Assembly: GCA_037131165.1 (NCBI GenBank)
Contig: JBAXRO010000040.1
Location: 1-16,956 of the forward strand
DNA: 16,956 bases
Source: WLNJ01 sp037131165
GTDB taxonomy: Bacteria; Actinomycetota; Thermoleophilia; Solirubrobacterales; Solirubrobacteraceae
Direction: 5' to 3'
Shown here: in pieces, positions 1 to 7,844 of the stretch
Layout of the letters: every line of letters starts with the position of its first letter
Numbering within the stretch: position 1 is the stretch's first letter
Notes under the pieces: model-generated
Database searches by the model: none
The model's input: only the letters and a program-made list of their open reading frames with translations
Told to the model about the DNA's origin: nothing
Made by a program: the position numbers and the translations under genes

Positions 1-1
1 G

Positions 2-682
2 GACCTGTTCGGCTGGTTCGGCTCGACTCTCGACGCCAAGGACGAGGCCAAGCGCCTGCGGACGGAGCGGGACGAGCTGAGGACGCAGGTCGTCGATGGC
101 CGCGCGGCATTGGCCGAGAACGCGAAGTTGCGCAAGATGCTCGGCATGGAGAGGAAGTTGGGCCTCGCGTCGTGGGAGCCGGTCACGGGCACGGTCATCG
201 GCAGGTCACCGGGGATCTGGTTTGCGACCGTTCAGGTCGATGTCGGAAGCTCCGACGGACTCGAGGTCAACCAGCCGGTGCTCGACGGAGAGGGCGTCGT
301 CGGGACGATCAGCGCAGTAACGACGGGTACGGCCGTCGTGACCCTGATCACCGACCGCAGCTCCGGGGTGTCGGCCAAGATCCTCGGGATCGGTGACCCC
401 GGATCCGTCGTCGCGGCCGAGGGTGACCCGGGGATGCTCGAGATGAGGCTGCTGACGCCGGGCTCGAAGGCGCGGATCGGCGATCAGATCGTGACCGCCG
501 GCTCGCGGAGTGGAGCCCTCGCTTCGCTCTTTCCCCCCGACCTACCGGTCGGTCGGGTGAGCGCGGTCGACCCGGACCGGCTCAGGTCCGAGGGAACGGT
601 CTCGGTCAAGCCCCAGGCAGATCTCAACCGGCTCGAGACGGTGACGATCCTGACCGCCAACCCTTCAGGCGGCTCCCAGTGA
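2..682 (+). CDS. mreC: Rod shape-determining protein MreC (5' end outside window)
   Basis: MreC is the extracytoplasmic scaffold of the elongasome: a single-pass membrane protein whose coiled coil and beta domains link MreB/MreD to PBP2 and RodA. The frame is open from base 2, so the N-terminal cytoplasmic tail and membrane helix lie outside. 226 residues are visible. The first ~45 (KDEAKRLRTERDELRTQ, then AALAENAKLRKMLGM) form the charged coiled coil, followed by the double beta-barrel domain with the family pattern VIGRSPG...VDVGSSDGLEVNQPVL and EGVVGTI, and later LLTPGSKARIGDQIVTAGS. A later ATG at 110 lies within the coiled coil and is not the true start. The stop overlaps the mreD GTG start (GTGA). 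Product assignment is firm; only the missing N-terminus is uncertain. Confidence 0.93.
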   Translation, partial: DLFGWFGSTLDAKDEAKRLRTERDELRTQVVDGRAALAENAKLRKMLGMERKLGLASWEPVTGTVIGRSPGIWFATVQVDVGSSDGLEVNQPVLDGEGVVGTISAVTTGTAVVTLITDRSSGVSAKILGIGDPGSVVAAEGDPGMLEMRLLTPGSKARIGDQIVTAGSRSGALASLFPPDLPVGRVSAVDPDRLRSEGTVSVKPQADLNRLETVTILTANPSGGSQ

Positions 683-1260
683 CGGACGTGTCGCCCGTCC
701 CGCGTGGAAGGCTCGCTGCGGTCGCGCTCCTCGTCCTCGTGATCCAGACGACGGTCATCTCGCAGGTCCCGCCGTTTGCCGGCGCCGCCGACATCGTGCC
801 GCTTGCGGCGATGAGCATCGGACTCCTCTACGGGTCTCTGACCGGCGCCTTCTTCGGATTCGGGATCGGCCTCGGCCTCGATCTGCTGCTCGTCCAACCG
901 CTCGGCCAGTACGCGCTCCTGAACCTCGCGGTCGGCTACTCGGCGGGGCGCCTGGCCGAGCTGCGACCGCCGTCAGGCGCACTGTTTCTGATCCCGCTCG
1001 GCGCCTGCGCGGTTGCGCTGACGACGATCGGGTTCGGGATCCTGCAGGTGATGTTCGGCGGAGGGGCGTCGCTCAGCGGCGCGGTGGTCCGCCAAACAGC
1101 GATCGCCGTCCTCTGGGGCGGGTTGCTGGCAGTGCCGGTCAATGCGGCAGTCGCGCGATTGGCGACTCCCGGAGGTGGACGCGGTACTGCGCGTCGCAGT
1201 CGTCGCAGGGCCTATGCGACCGGCGGCCTCAGTCCGCTGACCCCGGGGCGGAAGCGATGA
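679..1260 (+). CDS. mreD: Rod shape-determining protein MreD
   Basis: MreD is the small integral membrane component of the Mre complex that partners MreC. The 193-residue product has about five hydrophobic stretches: roughly residues 10-25, 34-72 (probably two helices), 78-95, 100-125 and 133-160. It ends in an arginine-rich cytoplasmic tail (RRSRRRAYATGG). Sequence identity in MreD is always low, so the call rests mainly on size, topology and position between mreC and mrdA. The GTG start at 679 overlaps the mreC stop as GTGA, with an AGGCGG ribosome-binding site at about 666-671. The stop overlaps the mrdA start as ATGA. Both overlaps imply translational coupling. Confidence 0.88.
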   Translation: MTDVSPVPRGRLAAVALLVLVIQTTVISQVPPFAGAADIVPLAAMSIGLLYGSLTGAFFGFGIGLGLDLLLVQPLGQYALLNLAVGYSAGRLAELRPPSGALFLIPLGACAVALTTIGFGILQVMFGGGASLSGAVVRQTAIAVLWGGLLAVPVNAAVARLATPGGGRGTARRSRRRAYATGGLSPLTPGRKR

Positions 1261-3233
1261 TCGAACCGACAGGCGACCCGGGCAGAGCGCCCAGCAACGT
1301 CCGGCTCGGGCGGAGGATGGCTTTCGTCGGCGGCGTGATCTTGCTCCTGTTCGCCCTCCTGTTGTTGAGGCTCTGGTACCTGCAGGTGCTCGACGGCGAC
1401 AACTACCTCGCCAAGGCGAACGACAATCAGGTGCGTGACGTGGCGCTCGCGGCGCCGCGTGGGCGGATCGTCGACCGGGCAGGTCGGGTGCTCGTCGACA
1501 GTCGTCCGGCGAACGCGATCGTCGTCGTACCCGGTCGGCTCCCCGAGATCGGCTCGCCGGAACGGGAGCAGGTAGCCCTCAAGCTGTCCCGCACCCTCGA
1601 TCTCGAAACCGCCCCCGAGCCGTGCAAGCTTGCTTCCGGCACCCGCCAGCTTTCACCGCTCGCCTGCAGGATCGAGCGTGAGTCCGCGGCGCTGCCCTAC
1701 GCGAACGTCGTCGTGCGCAAGGACGCCTCGACCGACGAAGCCGGATGGGTGCTCGAGCACAAGAGGGAATTGCCGGGCGTGGATGTGAGTCGGGTGTGGC
1801 TGCGTACCTATCCCGAGGGGCCGGTCGGGGCCCAGCTGTTCGGGACTGTCGGCGAAATCTCGGCCGAGCAGCTCGGCAAGCCACGATTCGCCGGGATCAA
1901 GCAGGGGACGGTGATCGGCCAGAGCGGACTCGAGTACCAGTACGACCGGTACCTGAGGGGCCGCGACGGCGCGGAGCGGATCCAGGTCGACGCGACCGGC
2001 AGGGCAAGGCGGACTTTGCGCAGCAGCGAACCGGTGCCGGGCAAGACCCTGAGGCTGGCCCTCGACCTTGGCCTGCTGAGGACCGGTCAGTCCGCGCTGG
2101 CGACTGCGATGTCGCTCGGCAGCGGCGCCACCGGGGCCGCCTACATCGCGATCGATCCGCGCGATGGGTCGGTCCTCGCCCTCGGGTCGGCGCCGTCGTT
2201 CGATCCGGGAGTGTTCGCCAAGCCGATCAGCCAGTCCCGCTACGCCGAGATGTTCGGTGCCGGCGCCCTGTACCCGCAGCTCAACCGGGCGATCCAGTCG
2301 TCGTACCCGACGGCGTCGACCTTCAAGGCCTTCACGGCTCTCGCCGCACTCGGCGAAGGGGTTATCACACCTGCGACGGTCGTCGACGATCCGGGATCGA
2401 TCAAGATCGGCAACGTGATCTTCCGCAACGCTGGCAACCAGGCCAACGGCCCAGTGAACCTCGCCTCCGCCTTGCGTCTCTCCTCCGACGTCTACTTCTA
2501 TCGGCTCGGGGCGAAGCTCAACACGCCGAAGGGGCCCGGCGGTCCGATCCAGGAGTGGCTCAGGCGCCTCGGATTCGGCGAGGAGACCGGGATCGACCTC
2601 CCGGGGGAGGCAGCCGGCACGATCCCGACACCGAAGTGGAGGGCCGACAGGAAGGTCAAGGAAGCCGAGTGCGCAGCGAAGCGTGGCGGTCCCTGCGGCC
2701 TGAGCGACGGCAGGGCTTGGTCGGTCGGCGACAACGTCAACCTCTCTGTGGGTCAGGGCGACTTCCTCGCCACGCCGCTGCAACTGGCCGTCGCCTACGC
2801 GGCGATCGCCAACCGCGGCAAGGTCCTGCGGCCACGGGTCGCCAAGGACGTCCGCAACGATTCCGGCCTCGTGCTCCAGGCGATCCGGGCGAGACCCGCC
2901 CGGAGTGTTGCGATCGACGCCGAGGACAGGCAGGCGATCCTCGAGGGCCTGCGCGAGGCGGCGATGGACGACGGCGGCACCTCGGCCGACGTGTTCAGCG
3001 ACTTCGGGAGGGTCGTCTACGGCAAGACGGGAACGGCCGAGCGCCCCGGCCAGGCCGACCAGGCCTGGTACGCGCTGTACATTCCCGACCGCAAGCGGCC
3101 GCTGGTCGTCGTCGTAACCGTCGAGCAGGGCGGGTTCGGAGCGCAAAGTGCGGCACCGGCCGCGAGGCTGATCGCCTCCCGCTGGTTCGGCCAGAAGGGC
3201 AAACTCGTCGTGGGCAACTCGAGGACGAGATGA
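1257..3233 (+). CDS. mrdA: Penicillin-binding protein 2 (elongasome class B transpeptidase)
   Basis: PBP2 crosslinks nascent peptidoglycan during lateral wall growth and works as a pair with RodA. The 658-residue protein has a short basic cytoplasmic tail, one membrane helix at about residues 22-42, and a dimerisation/pedestal region (RGRIVDRAGRVL at 68-79; GLEYQYDRYLRG at 224-235). A C-terminal transpeptidase domain follows. The active-site motifs are intact: STFK at 354-357 with the acylated Ser354, SSD at 409-411 (the usual SxN position), and KTG at 590-592. A loop with three cysteines (C472, C480 and nearby) lies before the VNLSVGQGDFLATPLQL motif. Start and stop overlap mreD and rodA by ATGA. 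The call is firm. Confidence 0.96.
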   Translation: MIEPTGDPGRAPSNVRLGRRMAFVGGVILLLFALLLLRLWYLQVLDGDNYLAKANDNQVRDVALAAPRGRIVDRAGRVLVDSRPANAIVVVPGRLPEIGSPEREQVALKLSRTLDLETAPEPCKLASGTRQLSPLACRIERESAALPYANVVVRKDASTDEAGWVLEHKRELPGVDVSRVWLRTYPEGPVGAQLFGTVGEISAEQLGKPRFAGIKQGTVIGQSGLEYQYDRYLRGRDGAERIQVDATGRARRTLRSSEPVPGKTLRLALDLGLLRTGQSALATAMSLGSGATGAAYIAIDPRDGSVLALGSAPSFDPGVFAKPISQSRYAEMFGAGALYPQLNRAIQSSYPTASTFKAFTALAALGEGVITPATVVDDPGSIKIGNVIFRNAGNQANGPVNLASALRLSSDVYFYRLGAKLNTPKGPGGPIQEWLRRLGFGEETGIDLPGEAAGTIPTPKWRADRKVKEAECAAKRGGPCGLSDGRAWSVGDNVNLSVGQGDFLATPLQLAVAYAAIANRGKVLRPRVAKDVRNDSGLVLQAIRARPARSVAIDAEDRQAILEGLREAAMDDGGTSADVFSDFGRVVYGKTGTAERPGQADQAWYALYIPDRKRPLVVVVTVEQGGFGAQSAAPAARLIASRWFGQKGKLVVGNSRTR

Positions 3234-4435
3234 GCACGGCCGTAAACCCCAGATCGATCGAGCAGGCGATCCAGCCGCGCAGCGGACCGGTGCGCCGTGG
3301 CCCGAAGGTCGACCTGTGGATCATCCTCGCGGTGGTCGGCCTGATCACGATCTCGCTGGTGACGATCGCTTCAGCCACCCGCGACGACGTCGCCGGCAAT
3401 CCCGGTTACTACCTGACGCGACAGGGCATCTACTTCCTCCTCGGGACGGTTGTCGCCGTCCTCATCGCCCGCTTCGACTACGGCAGGCTCGAGGGCATGA
3501 GGCGTGCGTTCTGGGCCCTCCTGATTGCAGCGAACATCTTCGTCCTCCTGTTCGCAGCCGACACGCGGGGTTCGAGTCGCTGGATCAGCCTGCCGTTCTT
3601 CCAGCTGCAGCCGTCCGAGCTGGGCAAGGTGCTCCTCGTCCTCGCGCTCGCGGGCTTCGCAGTCGAGTACGCCCGCTCGATCGCCACGCTGGCCGTGACG
3701 GCGAGGCTCTGCGCCATCGCCCTGATCCCGGCGTGCATCGTGATGCTCCAGCCTGACCTGGGCACCTCGCTCGTCTACGTGGCGATCCTCGGTGCCGTGC
3801 TGCTGACGGCGGGAACACCGACGAGGCATCTGGTCGCGCTCATCGCCCTTGGGGTGGCAACGGCCGTGATGGTCCTCGCGGTGCTGCCCTCGGCTGGCAT
3901 CAACGTGCTCCACGATTACCAGCTCCAACGCCTGACCGGATTCGTGAACCCGTCGAGCGACCCGTCGAAGGCGACCTACCAGGTCAACCAGTCCCTGATC
4001 GCGATCGGCAGCGGTCAGAGGCTGGGCCGGGGGGAGGCGGGATCGACCCAGACCGGGCTCGATTTCCTGCCTGAGCACCACACCGACTTCATCTTTGCCG
4101 TGATCGGGGAGCGCTGGGGGTTCACGGGCGCTGCCTTGGTCATAGCCCTGTATGCGCTGCTGGTTTGGCGCGCGCTCCGACTCGTCGTTGTTGCAAGGGA
4201 CGGGTTCGGGGCGATACTGGCTTGCGGGATCGCTGCGATACTCGCTTTCCAGATCTTCGTAAACATAGGCATGACCCTCGGGATCATGCCGATCACCGGA
4301 GTGCCGCTGCCACTTATGAGCTACGGCGGATCCTCGGTGATCGTGACATTCATTTGCCTCGGGCTGCTCCAGTCCGTCCACCTACGCGCGGCAGACCCCG
4401 CCGCGGCGGCGGTGCGGACGAGGGTTCGGGTCTGA
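3230..4435 (+). CDS. rodA: SEDS peptidoglycan glycosyltransferase RodA
   Basis: RodA polymerises lipid II into glycan strands together with PBP2. The 401-residue product is a polytopic membrane protein with about ten hydrophobic segments, the first at residues 28-48 and the last at about 366-384. SEDS signatures are clear: FFQLQPSELGK (123-133), MLQPDLGTS (172-180), a long extracytoplasmic loop ending in STQTGLDFLPEHHTDFIFAVIGERWG-type sequence (272-297), and PLMSYGGSS (361-369). Asp286 in TDFIF corresponds to the aspartate known to be essential in the family. The ATG at 3230 overlaps the mrdA stop (ATGA) with GAGGA about 5 bases upstream. The same frame stays open back to 1745 inside mrdA, but that upstream part is a high-GC shadow. 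Confidence 0.96.
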   Translation: MSTAVNPRSIEQAIQPRSGPVRRGPKVDLWIILAVVGLITISLVTIASATRDDVAGNPGYYLTRQGIYFLLGTVVAVLIARFDYGRLEGMRRAFWALLIAANIFVLLFAADTRGSSRWISLPFFQLQPSELGKVLLVLALAGFAVEYARSIATLAVTARLCAIALIPACIVMLQPDLGTSLVYVAILGAVLLTAGTPTRHLVALIALGVATAVMVLAVLPSAGINVLHDYQLQRLTGFVNPSSDPSKATYQVNQSLIAIGSGQRLGRGEAGSTQTGLDFLPEHHTDFIFAVIGERWGFTGAALVIALYALLVWRALRLVVVARDGFGAILACGIAAILAFQIFVNIGMTLGIMPITGVPLPLMSYGGSSVIVTFICLGLLQSVHLRAADPAAAAVRTRVRV

Positions 4436-4440
4436 CAACG

Positions 4441-4448
4441 AAAGAAGG
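4441..4448 (+). promoter_or_regulatory. Ribosome-binding site of rne
   Basis: AAAGAAGG lies 11 bases before the ATG at 4460. The 24-base gap after rodA has no hairpin or clear TANNNT box, so rne may be read through from the shape operon. Confidence 0.5.
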
Positions 4449-4459
4449 CTTTACAAATC

Positions 4460-6271
4460 ATGAGGAAGCACGTTCTCGTCAGTTCCGACGAGGCAGAGAC
4501 GCGTGTCGCCCTGCTCGAGGGTGACGGCAAGCCCGCAGCTGCAGCCGCCGCGGCAGGCAAGGGCCCGGACCGCGCAGTGAAGGTCGCCGAGATGTACCTC
4601 GAGCGACGGACCACCAAGTCGATCGTCGGCAACATCTACAAGGGCAAGGTCGACAACGTCGTGACCGGCCTCGAAGCCGCGTTCGTCGACATCGGACTCG
4701 AGAAGAACGGGTTCCTCCACGTGGATGAGATCGTTCTCCCCGGGATCGAGATCCCGAGGCGGGGGAGGGGCAAGGGCAAGTCGGGCGACAGCACGATCGG
4801 CGACCTGCTCAAGCCCGGCCAGGAGGTCGTCGTCCAGGTCGTCAAGGACCCGCTCAAAAGCAAGGGAGCGAGGCTCTCGATGGAGCTGGCGATCCCCGGT
4901 CGCTATCTCGTCTACTCGCCCCAGGGCGAGGGCGTCGGCGTGTCGCGGCGGCTCGATGACCGCGAGCGCGAGCGCCTTCGCCGCGCCGCCAAGAAACTCG
5001 AGGTGCCCAAGGGTGGCCTGATCATTCGCACCGCCGCTGTCGGGGCCAAGGCCGAGGACATCGGGCGCGAGCTGCCGTACCTGTTCAAGCTGGCCGAGGT
5101 GCTCGAGCAGCGGGTTGCGGAGTCAGTCGCTCCCGCACCCGTCTTCCAAGAGGCAGACCTGCCGGTGCGGGTTGTCAGGGACATCGCCTCTGACGAGTTC
5201 GAGCGCGCCCTCGTCGACGACCGCAAGCAGTTCGACCGGCTGGTCTCGTTCCTCACGCGAACGGCGCCGGAGCTGGTCGAGCGGGTCGAGATGTGGGAAC
5301 AGCCGGAGCCGCTGTTCTCGCGCTACGGCGTCGAGAAGTCGATCGAATCGACCCTCTCGCGCAGGGTCGACCTGCCGAGCGGTGGCTATCTGGTGATCGA
5401 TTACGCAGAGGCCCTGACCGTGATCGACGTCAACTCCGGTTCGTTCGTCGGCAGGGGCAAGAGCGCGAGGCTCGAGGACACGATCACGAAGACGAACCTC
5501 GAGGCGGCCGAGGAGTCGGTCCGCCAGCTGAGGCTGCGCGACATTGGCGGGATCATCGTCATCGACTTCATCGACATGGCCCGCGCCCGTAACCGCGAAG
5601 CGGTGCTCAAGACCTTGAGGGACGCGCTCGCCAAGGACAGGACGAAGACCTTCGTAGTCGAGATCTCGCCGCTCGGGCTGGTCGAGATGACCCGCCAGAA
5701 TGTGACCGACGGGGTCCGGGAGATCATGACCCGCCCGTGTCGTGTCTGCGACGGTGAGGGTGTCGTGCGCAGCGAGGAGACGATCGCGATCGAGTTCGCA
5801 AGGCGGATCCGCGACCTCGCAGCGGCCCATCCGGATGCCGAGGCGATGCTGTTCCAGATCAACCCGAGGGTTACGGCCGAGTTCACCGGCCAGGGTGGCT
5901 GGATGCTCGCCGGTCTCGAGGCCTCGACTGGCAAGAAGTTCTTCTTCGAGGGTTCCGAGGGCCTGCCGGCAGAGCACCTGGATCTGCTCTTGGCCGGCAC
6001 ACTCGATGAGGTTCAGGAGCGCGCGGTGCCGTTCCGTTCCGGCGAAGAGCTGCTCGTCGAACTGATCGAGCCGCACATGTTCAGCGCCGGTGACGCCGTC
6101 GCGAAGATCGATGGGTACATCGTGTCCGTCAAGGGCGGTGAGGGCTTGGTCGGCCAGAGGGTGATGGTCCGGATCGAGTCCGCTGGACGCAACGAGGCCA
6201 AGGCCGTGATGATCGAATCGCAGGCCGATCCGGCCCAGACAGGCGTCGCAGGCGGCAAGGCGGTATCGTGA
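4460..6271 (+). CDS. rne: Ribonuclease E/G family endoribonuclease
   Basis: This endonuclease cleaves single-stranded AU-rich RNA in mRNA decay and in rRNA/tRNA maturation. Of 603 residues, roughly 35-150 hold the S1 RNA-binding domain (KSIVGNIYKGKVDNVV). The catalytic DNase I-like domain has the two metal-binding aspartates: D323 in DVNSGSFVGRGKSAR and D369 in IVIDFIDM. The zinc-link cysteines are C427 and C430 in RPCRVCDGEG. The spacing from D369 to C427 (58) equals that recalled for E. coli RNase E. An alanine-rich insert (about residues 25-36) precedes the S1 domain. There are no long disordered N- or C-terminal extensions like those of many actinobacterial RNase E proteins, so in size it lies between RNase E and RNase G; rng would be an equally fair symbol. 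Confidence 0.93.
   Translation: MRKHVLVSSDEAETRVALLEGDGKPAAAAAAAGKGPDRAVKVAEMYLERRTTKSIVGNIYKGKVDNVVTGLEAAFVDIGLEKNGFLHVDEIVLPGIEIPRRGRGKGKSGDSTIGDLLKPGQEVVVQVVKDPLKSKGARLSMELAIPGRYLVYSPQGEGVGVSRRLDDRERERLRRAAKKLEVPKGGLIIRTAAVGAKAEDIGRELPYLFKLAEVLEQRVAESVAPAPVFQEADLPVRVVRDIASDEFERALVDDRKQFDRLVSFLTRTAPELVERVEMWEQPEPLFSRYGVEKSIESTLSRRVDLPSGGYLVIDYAEALTVIDVNSGSFVGRGKSARLEDTITKTNLEAAEESVRQLRLRDIGGIIVIDFIDMARARNREAVLKTLRDALAKDRTKTFVVEISPLGLVEMTRQNVTDGVREIMTRPCRVCDGEGVVRSEETIAIEFARRIRDLAAAHPDAEAMLFQINPRVTAEFTGQGGWMLAGLEASTGKKFFFEGSEGLPAEHLDLLLAGTLDEVQERAVPFRSGEELLVELIEPHMFSAGDAVAKIDGYIVSVKGGEGLVGQRVMVRIESAGRNEAKAVMIESQADPAQTGVAGGKAVS
6264..6269 (+). promoter_or_regulatory. Possible -10 box for rplU-rpmA
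   Basis: TATCGT overlaps the end of rne and resembles the TANNNT -10 consensus. It lies about 80 bases before the rplU start and would give a 5' leader of about 75 bases. The -35 region is not convincing, so this is only a candidate. Confidence 0.3.
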
Positions 6272-6350
6272 CGGGCCGGATCGAGCGGAAGTCCGGTCGA
6301 ACGGTGCCGAGCAGGTGCCTGACCGGGTCCCGCTGAGTCCCTACGAAACC

Positions 6351-6743
6351 ATGTACGCAATCGTCAAGACAGGTGGCAAGCAGTACCGCGTCCAGCAGGG
6401 GCAGACCCTGCTCGTCGAGCGCCTGCCCGTGGACGAAGGCGAGAGCATCAGGCTCGAAACGCTGATGATCCGCGGTGAGGGTGACGCCGTCGCCCTCGAC
6501 GCCGCAGAGCTCTCCAAGGCCGAGGTGACCGCCAAGGTCGTCGCCCACGAGCGCGGACCGAAGCTCCGCGTCGTCAAGTTCAAGCCGAAGCGCGGCTACC
6601 GCCGGCGCAACGGTCACCGCCAGGCACTGAGCCGGATCGAGGTCACGAAGGTGGCTCTCGGAGCGGGCGCCGCCAAGAAGGCCGCCCCGAAGAAGGAAGA
6701 GGCTCCGGCCACCGACACGCCTGCAGAGGGCAAGGAGGACTGA
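6351..6743 (+). CDS. rplU: 50S ribosomal protein L21
   Basis: L21 binds 23S rRNA in the large subunit. The start is set at the ATG at 6351, because MYAIVKTGGKQYRVQQG is the conserved L21 N-terminus; an in-frame GTG at 6315 would add 12 unlikely residues. The 130-residue product has the C-terminal signature KFKPKRGYRRRNGHRQ at about residues 76-91. About 28 extra residues follow, rich in Ala, Lys, Glu and Pro (AAKKAAPKKEEAP...EGKED). Such tails are common in actinobacterial ribosomal proteins. No strong Shine-Dalgarno is visible upstream. One base separates its stop from rpmA. Confidence 0.96.
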   Translation: MYAIVKTGGKQYRVQQGQTLLVERLPVDEGESIRLETLMIRGEGDAVALDAAELSKAEVTAKVVAHERGPKLRVVKFKPKRGYRRRNGHRQALSRIEVTKVALGAGAAKKAAPKKEEAPATDTPAEGKED

Positions 6744-6744
6744 G

Positions 6745-7005
6745 ATGGCACACAAGAAGGGACTCGGCTCCAGCCGCAACGGTCGCGATTCAAACTCCAA
6801 GCGCCTCGGAGTGAAGGTCTTCGCAGGTGAAACGGTCACAGGCGGCGAGATCATCGTCCGCCAGCGTGGAACCCGCTTCAAGCCGGGCAACGGCGCAGGG
6901 ATCGGTCGTGACGACACGATCTACGCCCGCGCAGCAGGCAAGGTCGTCTTCAGCCGCGGTCGCGTCGGCAGGACGATCTCCGTAGTGCCCGACGAGCAGT
7001 CCTGA
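6745..7005 (+). CDS. rpmA: 50S ribosomal protein L27
   Basis: L27 lies near the peptidyl-transferase centre, its flexible N-terminus reaching toward the tRNA acceptor end. The 86-residue product starts MAHKKGLGSSRNGRDS, with mature-type N-terminus and no cleavable extension of the Firmicutes kind. It continues with the conserved KRLGVKVFAGE, ETVTGGEIIVRQRGTRFKPG and GRDDTIYA motifs. A strong AAGGAGG ribosome-binding site at 6732-6738 lies inside the end of rplU, 6 bases before the ATG, which implies coupled translation of L21 and L27. Confidence 0.97.
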   Translation: MAHKKGLGSSRNGRDSNSKRLGVKVFAGETVTGGEIIVRQRGTRFKPGNGAGIGRDDTIYARAAGKVVFSRGRVGRTISVVPDEQS

Positions 7006-7115
7006 CCGCCTCGCGGCGGGCGACTGCTTCGTCTTGGCTCGCTTCGGTGCTCAAACGCCGTGCCGTACGGCGTCTCGCTGCCATTCGGATGGGGTGGAGC
7101 GGCGGAGCGTCGGCC
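7006..7115. terminator. Convergent intergenic region with hairpins (rpmA / SDR)
   Basis: This 110-base gap separates the ends of rpmA and the minus-strand dehydrogenase. It contains a perfect 7-bp stem (7055-7061 ACGCCGT with 7067-7073 ACGGCGT, 5-base loop) and a smaller 5-bp stem directly after the rpmA stop (7006-7010 with 7015-7019). Neither is followed by a T-run. The position between convergent genes suggests a bidirectional terminator or 3'-end stabiliser; the function is inferred. Confidence 0.5.
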
Positions 7116-7811
7116 TCAGGCGCCCTGCGCTGTCGGCCTGATCAGGATCTCGTTGACGTCCACGTGGGGCGGCTGGTCGAGTGCCCAGAGGACGGCGCGG
7201 GCGACGTCGTCTTCCTGGAGGGGTTCGTCCAGCGGGCCCTTGCCGTCGTCCCAGAACGGCGTCGCGACGATCCCGGGCTCGATCAGGGTCACACGGACCC
7301 CTGAGCCTGCGATCTCGCCGCGGACGGCCTCGCCCATCGCGGTGACGGCCCACTTCGTGCACGAGTAGAGCGATCCCGGGATCGCCTTGCGACCCGCCAC
7401 CGAGCCGGTCAGCAGCAGGTGCCCCTTGCTGTCCTTGAGGTGGTCGAGAGTCGCGCGGACCGTGAGGGCGGCACCGTAGATGTTGGTGAGGACCATGTCG
7501 CGCCAGGCCTCCGGGGTTGAGCCTGTGAAGCCGCCGGGGCCGCCGAAGCCGGCGTTGGCGAAGACAGCGTCGATCGAGCCGAATCGCTCGATGGCCGAGG
7601 CAGCGAGGGCCTGCTGGTCGTCCCATTCGTTGACGTCGCAGCTGACGGCGATCGCCTGGTCGTCGCCGATCTCGGAGACGAGTGAGTCGAGGCGGTCGCG
7701 GCTGCGGGCGGCCAGAACGAGCGACAAGCCCTGTGAGGCCGCCATCCTGGCGGTCGCTGCACCGATCCCGCTCGATGCACCAGTGATCACCATTGTCCGC
7801 TGCGGTTCCAT
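7116..7811 (-). CDS. Short-chain dehydrogenase/reductase (SDR family)
   Basis: This is a cytosolic NAD(P)-dependent oxidoreductase of the classical SDR type; the substrate is unknown. The 231-residue product has the cofactor-binding TGASSGIG at 10-17, the NAG motif at 86-88, and the catalytic tetrad Asn110, Ser137, Tyr149 and Lys153 (YSCTK). Arginines at 36 and 38 after the second beta strand favour NADP(H) over NAD(H), which is an inference. The ATG start at 7811 has AGGAG at 7819-7823, seven bases away. The minus-strand frame stays open far upstream through obg, but that part is antisense shadow. The gene lies alone on the minus strand between rpmA and obg, divergent from obg with only 33 bases between the starts. 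Confidence 0.9.
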   Translation of the reverse strand: MEPQRTMVITGASSGIGAATARMAASQGLSLVLAARSRDRLDSLVSEIGDDQAIAVSCDVNEWDDQQALAASAIERFGSIDAVFANAGFGGPGGFTGSTPEAWRDMVLTNIYGAALTVRATLDHLKDSKGHLLLTGSVAGRKAIPGSLYSCTKWAVTAMGEAVRGEIAGSGVRVTLIEPGIVATPFWDDGKGPLDEPLQEDDVARAVLWALDQPPHVDVNEILIRPTAQGA

Positions 7812-7844
7812 GCGTTCGCTCCTGTTCGCTCGAGAGTTGCCACG

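Noticed and set aside
2481..2489. SSD instead of SxN in PBP2 as a possible missing catalytic residue
   Set aside because: SxD at this position is usual in elongasome PBP2 proteins; the SxxK and KTG motifs are intact.
1653..3146. A 497-codon minus-strand open frame
   Set aside because: It is entirely antisense to mrdA, is Arg/Asp/Gly-rich with no recognisable domain, and arises from GC-biased third positions.
1745..4435. An 896-codon open frame that would fuse half of a basic Arg/Gly-rich protein to RodA
   Set aside because: The first ~495 codons lie inside mrdA in another frame and are low-complexity Arg/Gly/Pro. The real RodA starts at 3230 with an ATGA overlap and its own ribosome-binding site.
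6315..6350. A 12-residue upstream extension of L21 from a GTG at 6315
   Set aside because: MYAIVKTGGKQY is the conserved L21 N-terminus and begins with its own ATG at 6351.
5950..6350. An L21-leader-type autoregulatory RNA before rplU
   Set aside because: I could not find a convincing paired structure in the 79-base leader; only a -10-like box is noted.
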